Of a DNA stretch of 64,000 bases, positions 7,859 through 16,392 are shown piece by piece. Numbering within the stretch: the first letter of the stretch is position 1; each line of letters begins with the position of its first letter. Source of the DNA: UBA4781 sp963556045 (GTDB lineage Bacteria > Chloroflexota > Anaerolineae > Anaerolineales > Anaerolineaceae). Location: contig CAUVYA020000002.1 of the NCBI GenBank assembly GCA_963556045.3, positions 124,001 to 188,000 of the forward strand. Reading direction: 5' to 3'. Below the pieces are notes generated by a model. The model ran no database searches, was not told the DNA's origin, and saw nothing but the letters and a program-made list of their open reading frames with translations. The translations under genes and the position numbers were made by a program.

Positions 7859-8210
7859 GCCGGGTCGGTCTATAAGCCGTATTCTGTCTGGTGAAGAACA
7901 CCTGGGCGATAATCTATCTGCGCGGTCTACCCGACGCTCTCGCATTACAGTGAGGGAACGGGCAGTTCCGATGGATTTCAGCGTCTGCTTGACCTTGCTC
8001 CCAAAAGGGGTTGCCTGACCACTGCATTACTGCAGCAGCCGGTGGTCTCTTACACCACCTTTTCACCCTTACCCTTACGGGCGGTATGTTTCTGTGGCCC
8101 TGCCGACAGGTTGCCCCGTCCCGGGATTTCCCCGGTTTTGTGCCCTGTGGAGTACGGACTTTCCTCAATGGAGGAAACCTCCACTGCTATCACCCGACCA
8201 ACCCGGTCTA
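7859..8210 (-). ncRNA. rnpB: RNase P RNA (bacterial type)
   Basis: On the minus strand the 5' region contains the invariant GAGGAAAGTCC block (complement of about 8159-8172). The 3' region contains the conserved CAGAATACGGCTTATAG segment (about 7868-7885). The two ends (starting near 8208 and ending near 7859) pair as P1 over about 11 bp with one G-U pair. The roughly 350-nt length fits the ribozyme that matures the 5' ends of tRNAs. It lies 35 nt upstream of the cupin/ATPase unit on the same strand. Exact ends are estimated from the P1 helix. Confidence 0.93.
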
Positions 8211-8347
8211 TTGTATGATAACGTGAATGAGAACAGGGGTCAAATAGATTTATACGAAAGTATTACATGCTCATTAATGGAAACCCATCATGCAGGAAAA
8301 GAAACGATTATAATAGCTGCAATGAATCTTCAGAACTGGAGTTATCG

Positions 8348-9115
8348 ATGAGAAAACCTTTTGTGGCTGGAAACTGGAAAATGAATAAAACTGTCGAGCA
8401 AGCCTCACTGTTGGTGGCAGATCTGCTGCCGGGTTTGCAGACGATCGAGAAGATTGATCGCGTGTTATGCCCGCCCTTTCCTTCTTTGATGGTCATTTCG
8501 CAAATGATTGCCGGAACCGATATCGGTTTGGGCGCACAGAATATGCACTGGGAAAACTCCGGTGCCTATACAGGTGAGGTGGCACCTGCTATGGTAAAGG
8601 AATTCTGTGAGTATGTCATTATCGGGCATTCTGAACGCCGTGGATATTTTGGAGAAACCGACCAGACTGTCAATCAAAAAGTAAAGGCAGCCTTCGCGGC
8701 AGGATTGACACCGATCGTGTGTGTGGGTGAGACGCTGGAAGAAAATGAAGCGGGTATGACAGCTTCTGTCGTGAAGCGTGAGGTGCTGGAAGGGTTGAAA
8801 GAACTGGATGCCAGCAACGCTCAGAAACTGGTTGTTGCCTACGAACCGATCTGGGCGATCGGAACAGGGAAAACAGCCAGCGCTGAACAGGCGGAAGACA
8901 TCATCGGCAAAATCGTACGCGGCAGTCTGGCTGACAGCTTCGGCACGGATGTCGCTGATAGAATTCGCATTCTATACGGTGGTTCTGTGAAAGGCAGCAA
9001 CGCGGCTGAAATTTTCAGCATGCCGAACATTGATGGTGGTTTGATCGGTGGGGCAAGCTTAAAAGCCGATGATTTCATCAAGATATGCCAGGCAGCCGAA
9101 GGCACCCTGCAATAA
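8348..9115 (+). CDS. tpiA: Triosephosphate isomerase
   Basis: Interconverts dihydroxyacetone phosphate and glyceraldehyde 3-phosphate in glycolysis and gluconeogenesis. It is 255 residues, the usual length. Catalytic residues are present: Lys11 in GNWKMNK, His in IIGHSERR, and Glu in YEPIWAIGTGKTA, with the phosphate-gripping LYGGSVKGSN near the end. The ATG at 8348 is chosen because MRKPFVAGNWK is the normal N-terminus and a GGAG box lies 7 nt upstream. A longer in-frame reading from 8267 would add 27 unlike residues and cross a TATAAT promoter box at 8309-8314. It is a single gene ended by a terminator shared with upp. Confidence 0.98.
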   Translation: MRKPFVAGNWKMNKTVEQASLLVADLLPGLQTIEKIDRVLCPPFPSLMVISQMIAGTDIGLGAQNMHWENSGAYTGEVAPAMVKEFCEYVIIGHSERRGYFGETDQTVNQKVKAAFAAGLTPIVCVGETLEENEAGMTASVVKREVLEGLKELDASNAQKLVVAYEPIWAIGTGKTASAEQAEDIIGKIVRGSLADSFGTDVADRIRILYGGSVKGSNAAEIFSMPNIDGGLIGGASLKADDFIKICQAAEGTLQ

Positions 9116-9150
9116 AAACGTACCCACTAACTAAAATGATGACAAGAAAA

Positions 9151-9178
9151 ACGGCTGAAACAATTCAGCCGTTTTTTT
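9151..9178. terminator. Bidirectional terminator between tpiA and upp
   Basis: Perfect 9-bp stem (9151-9159 with 9164-9172), a 4-nt loop, an A-run on the left and a T-run on the right. It can therefore terminate tpiA (plus strand) and upp (minus strand), whose stop codon lies inside the T-run. Confidence 0.9.
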
Positions 9179-9803
9179 ATCCCGTACCAAACTGGCGGTC
9201 ACCCGCATCACCCAACCCGGGCAGTATATAACCATGTTCATTCAACTGGCGGTCAACCTCTGCCAGGAAGATGGGCACGTCTGGATGATTGTCGTGCACC
9301 AGCTGGATGCCTTCCGGGGCGCCGATGATGCCTACAAACTTGATGCGTTTTACTCCCCAGCGCTTGAGAACATCAATGGTAGCGGATGCAGAACCACCGG
9401 TAGCCAGCATGGGATCCAGGATCAGGCAAACCGATACGCGTGGTTCGATGGGCAGTTTATTGTAGTATTCCACCGGTTTGAGAGTTTCTTCATCACGGTA
9501 AAGTCCAATATGCCATACCTCGGCGGAGGGCATCAGATCCCAGATACCTTCTACCATTCCCAGCCCCGAACGCAGGATCGGTACCAGACCGATCTTCTCT
9601 TTTAATATGGAACCTTCCATTTTTTCCAGTGGGGTGGTCACCTCATAGGGATCCAATTCAAGATCGAGGGTGGCTTCGTAGGTGAGCAGTCCGGCGATCT
9701 CTCTGACCAGTTCGCGGAATTTTTTGGGCTCGGTGGTTGTGGAACGCATTTTGGTAAGTTTGTGTTTTACCAGGGGGTGTTGTGAAATAAATACATTTTC
9801 CAT
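9177..9803 (-). CDS. upp: Uracil phosphoribosyltransferase
   Basis: Salvages uracil: uracil plus PRPP gives UMP and pyrophosphate. It is 208 residues, the family norm. The PRPP-binding loop reads DPMLATGGSA (about 128-137), and the uracil-contacting C-terminal segment reads GYILPGLGDAGDRQFGT. The N-terminal VFISQHPLVKHKLTKMR is typical. It is divergent from ruvB with a short shared intergenic region and has a GGAG box before its ATG. It ends in a bidirectional terminator. Confidence 0.98.
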   Translation of the reverse strand: MENVFISQHPLVKHKLTKMRSTTTEPKKFRELVREIAGLLTYEATLDLELDPYEVTTPLEKMEGSILKEKIGLVPILRSGLGMVEGIWDLMPSAEVWHIGLYRDEETLKPVEYYNKLPIEPRVSVCLILDPMLATGGSASATIDVLKRWGVKRIKFVGIIGAPEGIQLVHDNHPDVPIFLAEVDRQLNEHGYILPGLGDAGDRQFGTG

Positions 9804-9871
9804 ATGGTATCTCCATTAGAATTATTTCTTACAAACCTATATAATATCAGAAACTGCTGGCTATCCAAAGG

Positions 9872-9877
9872 TATAAT
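9872..9877 (+). promoter_or_regulatory. -10 box of ruvB, suggesting a leaderless transcript
   Basis: A perfect TATAAT ends 7 nt before the ruvB ATG at 9885. Transcription would begin at or within 1-2 nt of the start codon, and no Shine-Dalgarno sequence is present. No convincing -35 box is seen. Confidence 0.55.
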
Positions 9878-9884
9878 CTTTTTT

Positions 9885-10919
9885 ATGAATACAGAAGCAC
9901 CCAGAATTGTTGATCCACAATCAGATGGCAGTGAGCACATTGATCATGCTCTGCGCCCTAAGTTATTGAAGGATGTGATCGGGCAGAACCAGATCACGGA
10001 AAATTTGCAGATCCTCATTGAGGCGTCTCAGCAGCGCGCGGATGCGCTGGATCATGTCCTTTTTTATGGACCGCCCGGACTAGGCAAGACTACCCTGGCG
10101 CATGTGCTGTCGAACGAGATGAATGTCAATATTAAGGTTTCGTCCGGTCCGGCAATCGAGCGTCCCGGTGATCTGGCTGCCATTTTATCGAATCTTAGCG
10201 GGGGAGATATTCTTTTCATTGATGAGATCCACCGTCTCGGGAAAACAGTCGAAGAGGTGTTGTATCCTGCCATGGAGGATTTTGCTCTGGATATCATCAT
10301 TGGCAAAGGTCCTTCAGCACGCTCGATACGATTGAAACTACCGCGCTTTACAGTGATCGGCGCTACCACACGTCTGGCGCTGGTTAGCTCTCCCCTCAGG
10401 GCGCGTTTTGGCGCTGTCTATCGCCTGGATTACTATGATCAGAATTCATTGAAACGGATCGTGCTGAATGCTGCCCGTAAATTGCAGATCAGTGCGGATG
10501 AGAGCGGGGTGGAAGAGATCGCTCGCCGTGCGCGCGGTACGCCGCGTGTGGCACTGCGCTTACTGCGCAGGGTGCGTGATTATGCCCAGGTCAGAGCAGA
10601 TGGCACTATCACGGATGAGGCGGCGAAGGAAGCCATGAGTTTGCTCAGTATTGACCATTTGGGTCTGGATGAGATCGACCGCATGGTGTTGGATACGATC
10701 ATCAAGAAATATGACGGTGGTCCGGTAGGGCTGAGCACCATTGCTGCTTCGATCAGTGAAGAACCGGATACTATCATGGATGTGGTGGAACCTTATTTGC
10801 TGCAAATTGGTTTTCTCAGCCGTACTCCGCAGGGTAGAGTGGCGACTGTTCTGGCTTATGAGCATCTTGGCTACCCCTATCGGGAAAATCCATCCCAGCC
10901 GAGTCTGATCGAATCGTGA
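9885..10919 (+). CDS. ruvB: Holliday junction branch migration ATPase RuvB
   Basis: AAA+ motor that drives branch migration of Holliday junctions with RuvA. It is 344 residues, the usual length. It shows the RuvB start (LRPKLLKDVIGQ), Walker A GPPGLGKTTLAH (about 62-73), Walker B LFIDEIHR, the arginine-finger region and the C-terminal winged helix (ARRARGTPRVALRLLRR... GPVGLSTIAASI... GFLSRTPQGR). The start at 9885 is preferred over 9804, because the longer form would add unrelated residues and span the TATAAT at 9872. ruvA and ruvC are not in the window. Its stop overlaps queA by 4 nt. Confidence 0.97.
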   Translation: MNTEAPRIVDPQSDGSEHIDHALRPKLLKDVIGQNQITENLQILIEASQQRADALDHVLFYGPPGLGKTTLAHVLSNEMNVNIKVSSGPAIERPGDLAAILSNLSGGDILFIDEIHRLGKTVEEVLYPAMEDFALDIIIGKGPSARSIRLKLPRFTVIGATTRLALVSSPLRARFGAVYRLDYYDQNSLKRIVLNAARKLQISADESGVEEIARRARGTPRVALRLLRRVRDYAQVRADGTITDEAAKEAMSLLSIDHLGLDEIDRMVLDTIIKKYDGGPVGLSTIAASISEEPDTIMDVVEPYLLQIGFLSRTPQGRVATVLAYEHLGYPYRENPSQPSLIES

Positions 10920-11935
10920 AAACTGCCTCTTTTGATTACGATCTGCCCGAAGAGTTCATCGCGCAAACTCCTTTGGAACCGCGTGATTCCTCTAAATTAC
11001 TGCTGCTTTCCAGAGAGGATGGCAGTATTCATCATGCAATTTTCCATGATCTTGGCGCTTATCTGCATCCTGGTGATCTGCTGGTTCTGAATCGCACCCG
11101 TGTCATACCGGCACGTATCTTTGCCCGCAAACCGACCGGAGGGAAAGTGGAGATCCTGTTATTGCGCAAAAATGGCGATGGCACCTGGCTGGCAATGCTG
11201 GGAGGTAAACATCTGAAAGCAGGAATGAACCTGACCGTCGCGCAAGGTCCAGATGTACAGATCCTGGCAGAGGAAGAAGGCGCCAATAGAACCATACTTT
11301 TCAGTGAGCCGGTGGAAGAGTATCTGCCATCCATTGGCAATACTCCTTTGCCGCCTTATATTCATGAAAAGCTGGATGATCCTGAGCGTTACCAGACCAT
11401 TTATAACAGAGAAGCAGGATCGGCGGCAGCTCCCACAGCCGGGCTGCATTTTACGGATAAATTGATTCGTGAGATTCAAGAGATGGGTGTGGGTTTTACA
11501 GAAGTGCTGCTGCATGTAGGGCTGGATACCTTTGCACCGGTGAATGAGGAGAATGTGGAAGAACATCGTATCCACCGTGAGTGGTGCCAGGTGGGGGAAG
11601 AAAGTGTGAAACGTATCCGTGAAACCAAACAAAGAGGCGGCAGGGTTATTTCGGTCGGTACTACATCAGTGCGTACACTGGAATCAGCGGCGCGGGATGT
11701 GCCGCCAGATGAGATCATCCATCCTTATACTGGCATGACCGACCTTTTCATCCTGCCTGGCTATGAATTTCGTGTGGTGGATGCCATGATCACCAATTTT
11801 CATTTGCCCAAATCTACTCTCATCATGCTGGTCAGTGCGTTTGCCGGCTGGCACAATATTCGCAATGCTTATGAGATTGCCAAGCAGGAACACTATCGTT
11901 TTTATTCCTTCGGGGATGCCATGTTCATCCGGTGA
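10916..11935 (+). CDS. queA: S-adenosylmethionine:tRNA ribosyltransferase-isomerase
   Basis: Transfers and isomerises the ribose of SAM onto 7-aminomethyl-deazaguanine in tRNA to form epoxyqueuosine. It is 339 residues, full length. Hallmarks are FDYDLPEEFIAQTPLEPRDSSKLL at the N-terminus (in shorter blocks), RTRVIPAR, GSAAAPTAGLHFT (about 164-176), the LHVGLDTFAPV strand, and the C-terminal FHLPKSTLIMLVSAFAG. It starts with GTG overlapping the ruvB stop and overlaps the next gene by 4 nt, so ruvB, queA and the UDG gene form one translationally coupled unit. The next step enzyme, queG, is also in the window (43495-44652). Confidence 0.98.
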   Translation: MKTASFDYDLPEEFIAQTPLEPRDSSKLLLLSREDGSIHHAIFHDLGAYLHPGDLLVLNRTRVIPARIFARKPTGGKVEILLLRKNGDGTWLAMLGGKHLKAGMNLTVAQGPDVQILAEEEGANRTILFSEPVEEYLPSIGNTPLPPYIHEKLDDPERYQTIYNREAGSAAAPTAGLHFTDKLIREIQEMGVGFTEVLLHVGLDTFAPVNEENVEEHRIHREWCQVGEESVKRIRETKQRGGRVISVGTTSVRTLESAARDVPPDEIIHPYTGMTDLFILPGYEFRVVDAMITNFHLPKSTLIMLVSAFAGWHNIRNAYEIAKQEHYRFYSFGDAMFIR

Positions 11936-12618
11936 ATAGTATGGATTGGAAAACGCTCAATCAGCAAATTAGCAGCTGTCGCAAATGTCCGCGTCTGGTG
12001 GCGTGGCGCGAGCGGGTGGCGCAGGAAAAACGAGCTGCTTTTCGCAATCAGGATTACTGGGGCAAACCGGTTCCCGGTTTTGGCGATCTACATGCCCGCG
12101 TGATGGTGGTGGGGCTTGCGCCGGGCGCACATGGTTCCAACCGCACCGGGCGTATGTTCACCGGAGATGCATCCGGAGATTTTCTCTTTCCGGCGCTGTA
12201 TCGGGAGGGTTTCTGCAATCGATCTGCTGCCGCACAGCGTGACGATGGATTGGAGATGAGGGATGTTTTTATCACGGCAGGGGGGCGCTGTGCGCCACCG
12301 CAGAATAAACCCACCAGACAGGAATTATTGAACTGCCGTTCCTTTTTGCTGCAAGAGATCGACCTGCTTCCAAATTTGCAGGGTTTTATAGCTCTGGGCG
12401 GGATCGCTTTTCAGCACCTGCTGGAAATAATGCAGACACATTACGGGGTCGTTTTCCCATCAAAACCGAAGTTTGCACATGGCGCTTTTTATCGCTTTAC
12501 GAATGCACCCTGGCTGCTGGCGTCTTATCATCCCAGCCGGCAGAATACCCAGACCGGCAGATTAACGAAAGAAATGTTTGATGGGATATGGAAAACCGCA
12601 AGAAGGTTGTTAGAGTAA
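11932..12618 (+). CDS. Family 5 (UDGb-type) iron-sulfur uracil-DNA glycosylase
   Basis: Removes uracil and related deaminated bases from DNA. It has 228 residues. Four cysteines for a [4Fe-4S] cluster are visible: CRKC at about 17-20, and CAPP...C roughly 16 residues apart near 120-136. Motif A reads GLAPGAHGSNRTGRMFTGD, the UDGb form in which the catalytic Asp/Asn of family 1 or 4 enzymes is replaced by a small residue. Motif B (SYHPSRQN) lies near the C-terminus. It starts with GTG overlapping the queA stop by 3 nt. Confidence 0.92.
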   Translation: MNSMDWKTLNQQISSCRKCPRLVAWRERVAQEKRAAFRNQDYWGKPVPGFGDLHARVMVVGLAPGAHGSNRTGRMFTGDASGDFLFPALYREGFCNRSAAAQRDDGLEMRDVFITAGGRCAPPQNKPTRQELLNCRSFLLQEIDLLPNLQGFIALGGIAFQHLLEIMQTHYGVVFPSKPKFAHGAFYRFTNAPWLLASYHPSRQNTQTGRLTKEMFDGIWKTARRLLE

Positions 12619-12649
12619 TGCGATTAATAAAAATTGAAGGAACATAACG

Positions 12650-13228
12650 ATGAATATTCACCTTATTATCGACCACCCAGATCCCACCAGTTACAATCAT
12701 GCGGTAAAGAATGCGTTTCTTCAGGGCATAGACACTGAAAAACATGAGGTTAATATCATTGATCTGAATGTTGATCAATTTGACCCGATCATGAGCAAAG
12801 AAGAACTGGATATGTATGAAAAGGGCGGAATTCCGAACGACAAGATTAAAGAGTATCAAAGACGATTAAAAAATGCCGATCATCTGGTGTTGATTTTTCC
12901 CATCTGGTGGATGGTCATGCCTGCACGAATGAAGGGATGGATGGACAAAGTGCTCCTGCCCGGATTTGCCTTCAGTCAGCAAGTTCCACCACGTCCATTA
13001 TTGACGAATATTAAAACAGCAACCATATTCACTACCACAGCCGTATCTGATGAAAAACATCGATTGGATTTCAATAATGCACTCGAATGGGTTCTTTGCA
13101 AAGGGACTCTAAAGTTCATAGGTGTTGATAATATCCAATGGTTCAATTTTGGCGAGACGGGCTTGTGCGATGCTGAAAAACACAGGGAATGGCTGCAATT
13201 CGTTAAACAGTACGCGGTCGGCATATAA
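12650..13228 (+). CDS. NAD(P)H:quinone reductase-like flavodoxin-fold protein
   Basis: A 192-residue protein of the MdaB/KefF/NQO1 flavodoxin-like family (PF02525): IIDHPDPTSYNHAVK at the start (FMN or FAD phosphate loop), ADHLVLIFPIWWMVMPARMKGWMD (about 74-98) for flavin binding, and an ATIFTTTAVS segment. These enzymes reduce quinones or azo and nitro compounds by two electrons. It has a good GGAAC-type ribosome site and is ended by a strong hairpin terminator. It stands alone between the ruvB unit and a convergent operon; the physiological substrate is unknown. Confidence 0.88.
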   Translation: MNIHLIIDHPDPTSYNHAVKNAFLQGIDTEKHEVNIIDLNVDQFDPIMSKEELDMYEKGGIPNDKIKEYQRRLKNADHLVLIFPIWWMVMPARMKGWMDKVLLPGFAFSQQVPPRPLLTNIKTATIFTTTAVSDEKHRLDFNNALEWVLCKGTLKFIGVDNIQWFNFGETGLCDAEKHREWLQFVKQYAVGI

Positions 13229-13255
13229 GAAAATACCCCTTGTGGGGGTATTTTC
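13229..13255. terminator. Bidirectional terminator between convergent genes
   Basis: An 11-bp perfect stem (13229-13239 with 13245-13255) with GC-rich centre and A/T-rich base, giving a T-rich tail on both strands. It terminates the quinone reductase gene and, on the minus strand, the transporter-methyltransferase operon. Confidence 0.85.
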
Positions 13256-13286
13256 TACTGTTAAATGAACCGATAAATATATCCTT

Positions 13287-14381
13287 CTAATGAGAAGGGT
13301 ACCCACAAACATCCAGCGCAGCAGAAAGATGATTTTCCAGTGATTGCTCGGGTAGATCTTCCACATGTTCGATAATTAATTGTTTCTTGCCGTGCTCCTG
13401 CAATATTTTTTCGTATCCATCGTGCAATTCTTTTTTACTTGCATAAGCCAGGTGGGGTGGCAAATTGACAGCAAGGATCTTTTCAGGAAAGAATTCCTTT
13501 GCCTCGCTAAGCGAAATATTCCCAATGGGTGGTACCGTGAACGAATCAACGATATTTATCTTCGACTCGTGGATTTCTTTTGCCAGATGACGCAGTAATC
13601 CGTCGTGATGTACCGCGAATTTTTTTCCTGTGCCTGCCAGGGCATTAATATACAGATCATAAACCGGCATACAATACTCACGATAGTATTTAGGGGAAAT
13701 AAAATTAGTGATGTTATCAACAAGTGTGATATGTTGAGCCGGACATCCTGCTGTGATTTCAGCGGCTTTTATATGAAAGCGATGCTGGATATCAAGATAT
13801 TCCAGAAGAAGATCAGGCTTGATCTTAAAATCAATGGCGGCTCTTTCGACCGATGCTAATTCGATCCAGGCTCGTTGAAAAGGTGTTTTATCTACCACCG
13901 CGATAGTTGTACCACCCATACCGAGATCCTTTTGATCACCCTCCATCTCGTCATAATTTGGCACCATGCTATCAAGCATTTTTTCGAAAATATAGTTAAT
14001 TACTCGCCAATCTTCTACTTCCTTTACAAAGAAGGTGTGAGCAGAGTGGGTTAATACATTATCGTCGGGATTGATACCAACGATCGAATCCACGCTGCCA
14101 ACCGGGGTTTCAAAGGTATGCTGGATCATCCATACGTTATGTACACAGTAGCTTTTTTGAATGTAGGTGATATCTTTATGAAAGGGGTTGATCATATGAT
14201 CAAAAAAGAACATGGGTTTGTATGGAGGAATAATGTGAGTGATGCCCATACCTCGATCGGTTAGACGGCGAACCATCCCGTGGGTGGGTCCACCTCGTAA
14301 ACCAAGCGCAAATACAACATCTACCTTGTCTGGTACTTGATTGTTAATGACCGCCAGATGGCGTTCGTAGGGAGTCATCAT
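13287..14381 (-). CDS. Uroporphyrinogen decarboxylase-family methyltransferase
   Basis: A 364-residue protein of the URO-D superfamily, which includes HemE and corrinoid methyltransferases. MTPYERHLAVINNQVPDKV at the N-terminus, YREYCMPVYDLYINAL (about 235-250) and FAVHHDGLLRHLA (about 258-270) match the methyltransferase branch, not HemE. An obvious HxC...C zinc site as in MtaA/MtbA is not seen: the expected cysteine position reads His-His-Asp-Gly. Its start overlaps the stop of a permease gene by 4 nt, so it is the last gene of a BMP-type importer operon. A corrinoid protein gene lies upstream of the importer. Inferred role: methyl transfer from the imported compound to that corrinoid protein. 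Confidence 0.8.
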   Translation of the reverse strand: MMTPYERHLAVINNQVPDKVDVVFALGLRGGPTHGMVRRLTDRGMGITHIIPPYKPMFFFDHMINPFHKDITYIQKSYCVHNVWMIQHTFETPVGSVDSIVGINPDDNVLTHSAHTFFVKEVEDWRVINYIFEKMLDSMVPNYDEMEGDQKDLGMGGTTIAVVDKTPFQRAWIELASVERAAIDFKIKPDLLLEYLDIQHRFHIKAAEITAGCPAQHITLVDNITNFISPKYYREYCMPVYDLYINALAGTGKKFAVHHDGLLRHLAKEIHESKINIVDSFTVPPIGNISLSEAKEFFPEKILAVNLPPHLAYASKKELHDGYEKILQEHGKKQLIIEHVEDLPEQSLENHLSAALDVCGYPSH

Positions 14382-15328
14382 TGTAATCCGCCTTTGATTT
14401 CTTTTTCTGATGTGGTGATTGATGTTAACAGAGCGGCTTTTCTATTCTTCCGAACTGCACGAATAACGAGGGCGAGAATAGTGGTGAGATAAGGCAGCAT
14501 CAGTGTGAACTGTGAGGGGATACCCATATTTTGTACTCGTAATGAGATCCCTTCAGCCAATCCAAAAAGCAAGGAAGTGAATGCCATTGTAATCGGGTTC
14601 GAACCCCCAAAGATCACTGCCGAAAGGGCGATGAAACCACGTCCCGCGGTCATATCTTCGACGAATAATTTGAGATACCCCAGTGAAAGGTGAGCTCCTG
14701 CCAATCCACACATGAGCGAGCATATGATATTTGCGATCCAGCGCACTTTATTTACCCTGATACCGGTCGTCTCCAATGCTTCAGGGTGCTCACCGGCAGC
14801 ACGAAAATAGAATCCATACGGTGTCCGGTAAATGAGAAACCAGAAAATAACGATCATGATCCAGGAAACATACACAAAAGCGGAATGGTCATTGAACAAC
14901 CTGTCAAGGATGGGGATATTATCAAGAAAAGCGATATGGATATTGGGTATGCCTTCTATTCTGGGATCACTAAAAGAGCCGCGTACGTTGAAAAATAAAC
15001 GCGAGAAAAATACTGTCGCTTCTGAGGCAAGCAAATTAAGTGCTATTCCAACAACGAAAACATCTGCTTTTAATTTAATGGTGAAAAGTCCGAAAAGTAG
15101 TCCGTAGATCAGTGCTGCTAATAATGCAAAACAAATACCGATCAGGTAGCTTTCAAAATAGTAACTACCGAGAATAGCAAAAAAGGAACCGATCAGCATA
15201 AATCCTTCCAGAGATATATTCAGATCTCCTGCACTTAGGCTGATTAGTCCACCTAATCCAGCAAGAATAAAAGGAGTAGCCATTCTCAGACCAGTGCTGA
15301 CTACATCAAGGATATAATCCAGGCTCAT
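14378..15328 (-). CDS. ABC transporter permease, BMP (nucleoside-type) family, second permease
   Basis: A 316-residue inner-membrane permease with 8-9 predicted helices, of the branched-chain/BPD_transp_2 type like YufQ or NupQ. Recognisable segments are GLGGLISLSAGDLNISLEGFML in the N-terminal part and GRGFIALSAVIFGGSNPITM (about 229-248), the usual ATPase-contact region. The ATG overlaps the stop of the upstream permease by 4 nt, and its own stop overlaps the methyltransferase start by 4 nt. It forms a heterodimeric channel with the neighbouring permease. Confidence 0.9.
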   Translation of the reverse strand: MSLDYILDVVSTGLRMATPFILAGLGGLISLSAGDLNISLEGFMLIGSFFAILGSYYFESYLIGICFALLAALIYGLLFGLFTIKLKADVFVVGIALNLLASEATVFFSRLFFNVRGSFSDPRIEGIPNIHIAFLDNIPILDRLFNDHSAFVYVSWIMIVIFWFLIYRTPYGFYFRAAGEHPEALETTGIRVNKVRWIANIICSLMCGLAGAHLSLGYLKLFVEDMTAGRGFIALSAVIFGGSNPITMAFTSLLFGLAEGISLRVQNMGIPSQFTLMLPYLTTILALVIRAVRKNRKAALLTSITTSEKEIKGGLQ

Positions 15329-16392
15329 TGTCTCACCTCTTCATCTACAAGAATGATATGTTTGCGTTTTCGAAAAATGATGGAAACAAATTCCCGACCT
15401 GTGATAAATAAGATCAACGCTGCAAGCAGTACTCCCGTGAGGTCAGACGGGACGTTTGCAACCTGTTCCATCCCCAGTGCACCATTCTTGAAAATACTGA
15501 ATACAAAACTTACCCCAACGATTGCCAGAGGATTGTTTTTCGCGAGCATTGCGATCAAAACGCCATCCCAACCGTATGGACCGGCAATGGATTCCCAGAA
15601 ACGATAATTTGACCCACATACTAATACTGCGCCTGTTAATCCGGATAAAAGACCACTCACATACATCGCTTTCATTTGATCTTTCCCTACTTGTACGCCG
15701 CCGTATTGGGCAAAACGAGGATTGAGTCCGATCATCTTCCAGCGATAGCCTTGATTTGTGTAGTTGAAGATCCAGTAGATCACAACTGCTGCGACCAACC
15801 CGAAGAGGATACCTGAACGCAGGTCAATGGATTGGGCGAGGAAGGGTAATTTCGCTGATTCTTCCACCGGTGGCGTAGTACCGCTCCAGCGGGTGATATC
15901 ACGGAAAGGATAATTCGCCAGATAACTGGTGAGCATAAAGAATACTGAGTTAAGCATAATGGTAGAGATCACCTCATCTACTTTCCATTTCACCCGCATA
16001 AATCCAGGGATAGCTGCGCCGATCATTCCCACCAACATTGCGACAAGGATGCACAGGGGAAGATGGATATATATTGGAAGACCAATCAGCTTGTATCCCA
16101 CCACCGCTGCGGCAATTGCTCCGAGTTCGATCTGACCCTTACCGCCCAGGTTGTAGATCCCTGCATTGGATGCTACGGCAGCGCATAATGCAGAAAGGAT
16201 CAATGCCATGGAACGGTTCATGAGATTTGCTACAGCGCTCACATCACCAAGTGCATAAGAGAACATTGCTGCATAAGCCTGCAGGGGATTTTTCCCTATC
16301 ACGATCATGATGATGGCGCCGAACACCATGGTTGCCAGAAAGACACCCACAATAGAGATCATTGAGTTGATTGATTTCTTGGTATTTCTCAC
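15325..16392 (-). CDS. ABC transporter permease, BMP (nucleoside-type) family, first permease
   Basis: A 355-residue permease like YufP/NupP with about nine membrane helices. It contains NAGIYNLGGKGQIELGAIAAAV (about 80-101) and GPYGWDGVLIAMLAKNNPLA (about 273-292), both characteristic of BMP-linked importers. It starts with GTG overlapping the ATPase stop by 4 nt. With the other permease and the double ATPase it completes an importer for nucleoside-like or other small polar solutes. Confidence 0.9.
   Translation of the reverse strand: MRNTKKSINSMISIVGVFLATMVFGAIIMIVIGKNPLQAYAAMFSYALGDVSAVANLMNRSMALILSALCAAVASNAGIYNLGGKGQIELGAIAAAVVGYKLIGLPIYIHLPLCILVAMLVGMIGAAIPGFMRVKWKVDEVISTIMLNSVFFMLTSYLANYPFRDITRWSGTTPPVEESAKLPFLAQSIDLRSGILFGLVAAVVIYWIFNYTNQGYRWKMIGLNPRFAQYGGVQVGKDQMKAMYVSGLLSGLTGAVLVCGSNYRFWESIAGPYGWDGVLIAMLAKNNPLAIVGVSFVFSIFKNGALGMEQVANVPSDLTGVLLAALILFITGREFVSIIFRKRKHIILVDEEVRQ

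Noticed and set aside
14590..14605. GGGTTCGAACCCC, resembling a tRNA T-arm
   Set aside because: It lies inside a conserved permease coding segment and no acceptor or anticodon stem can be formed around it.
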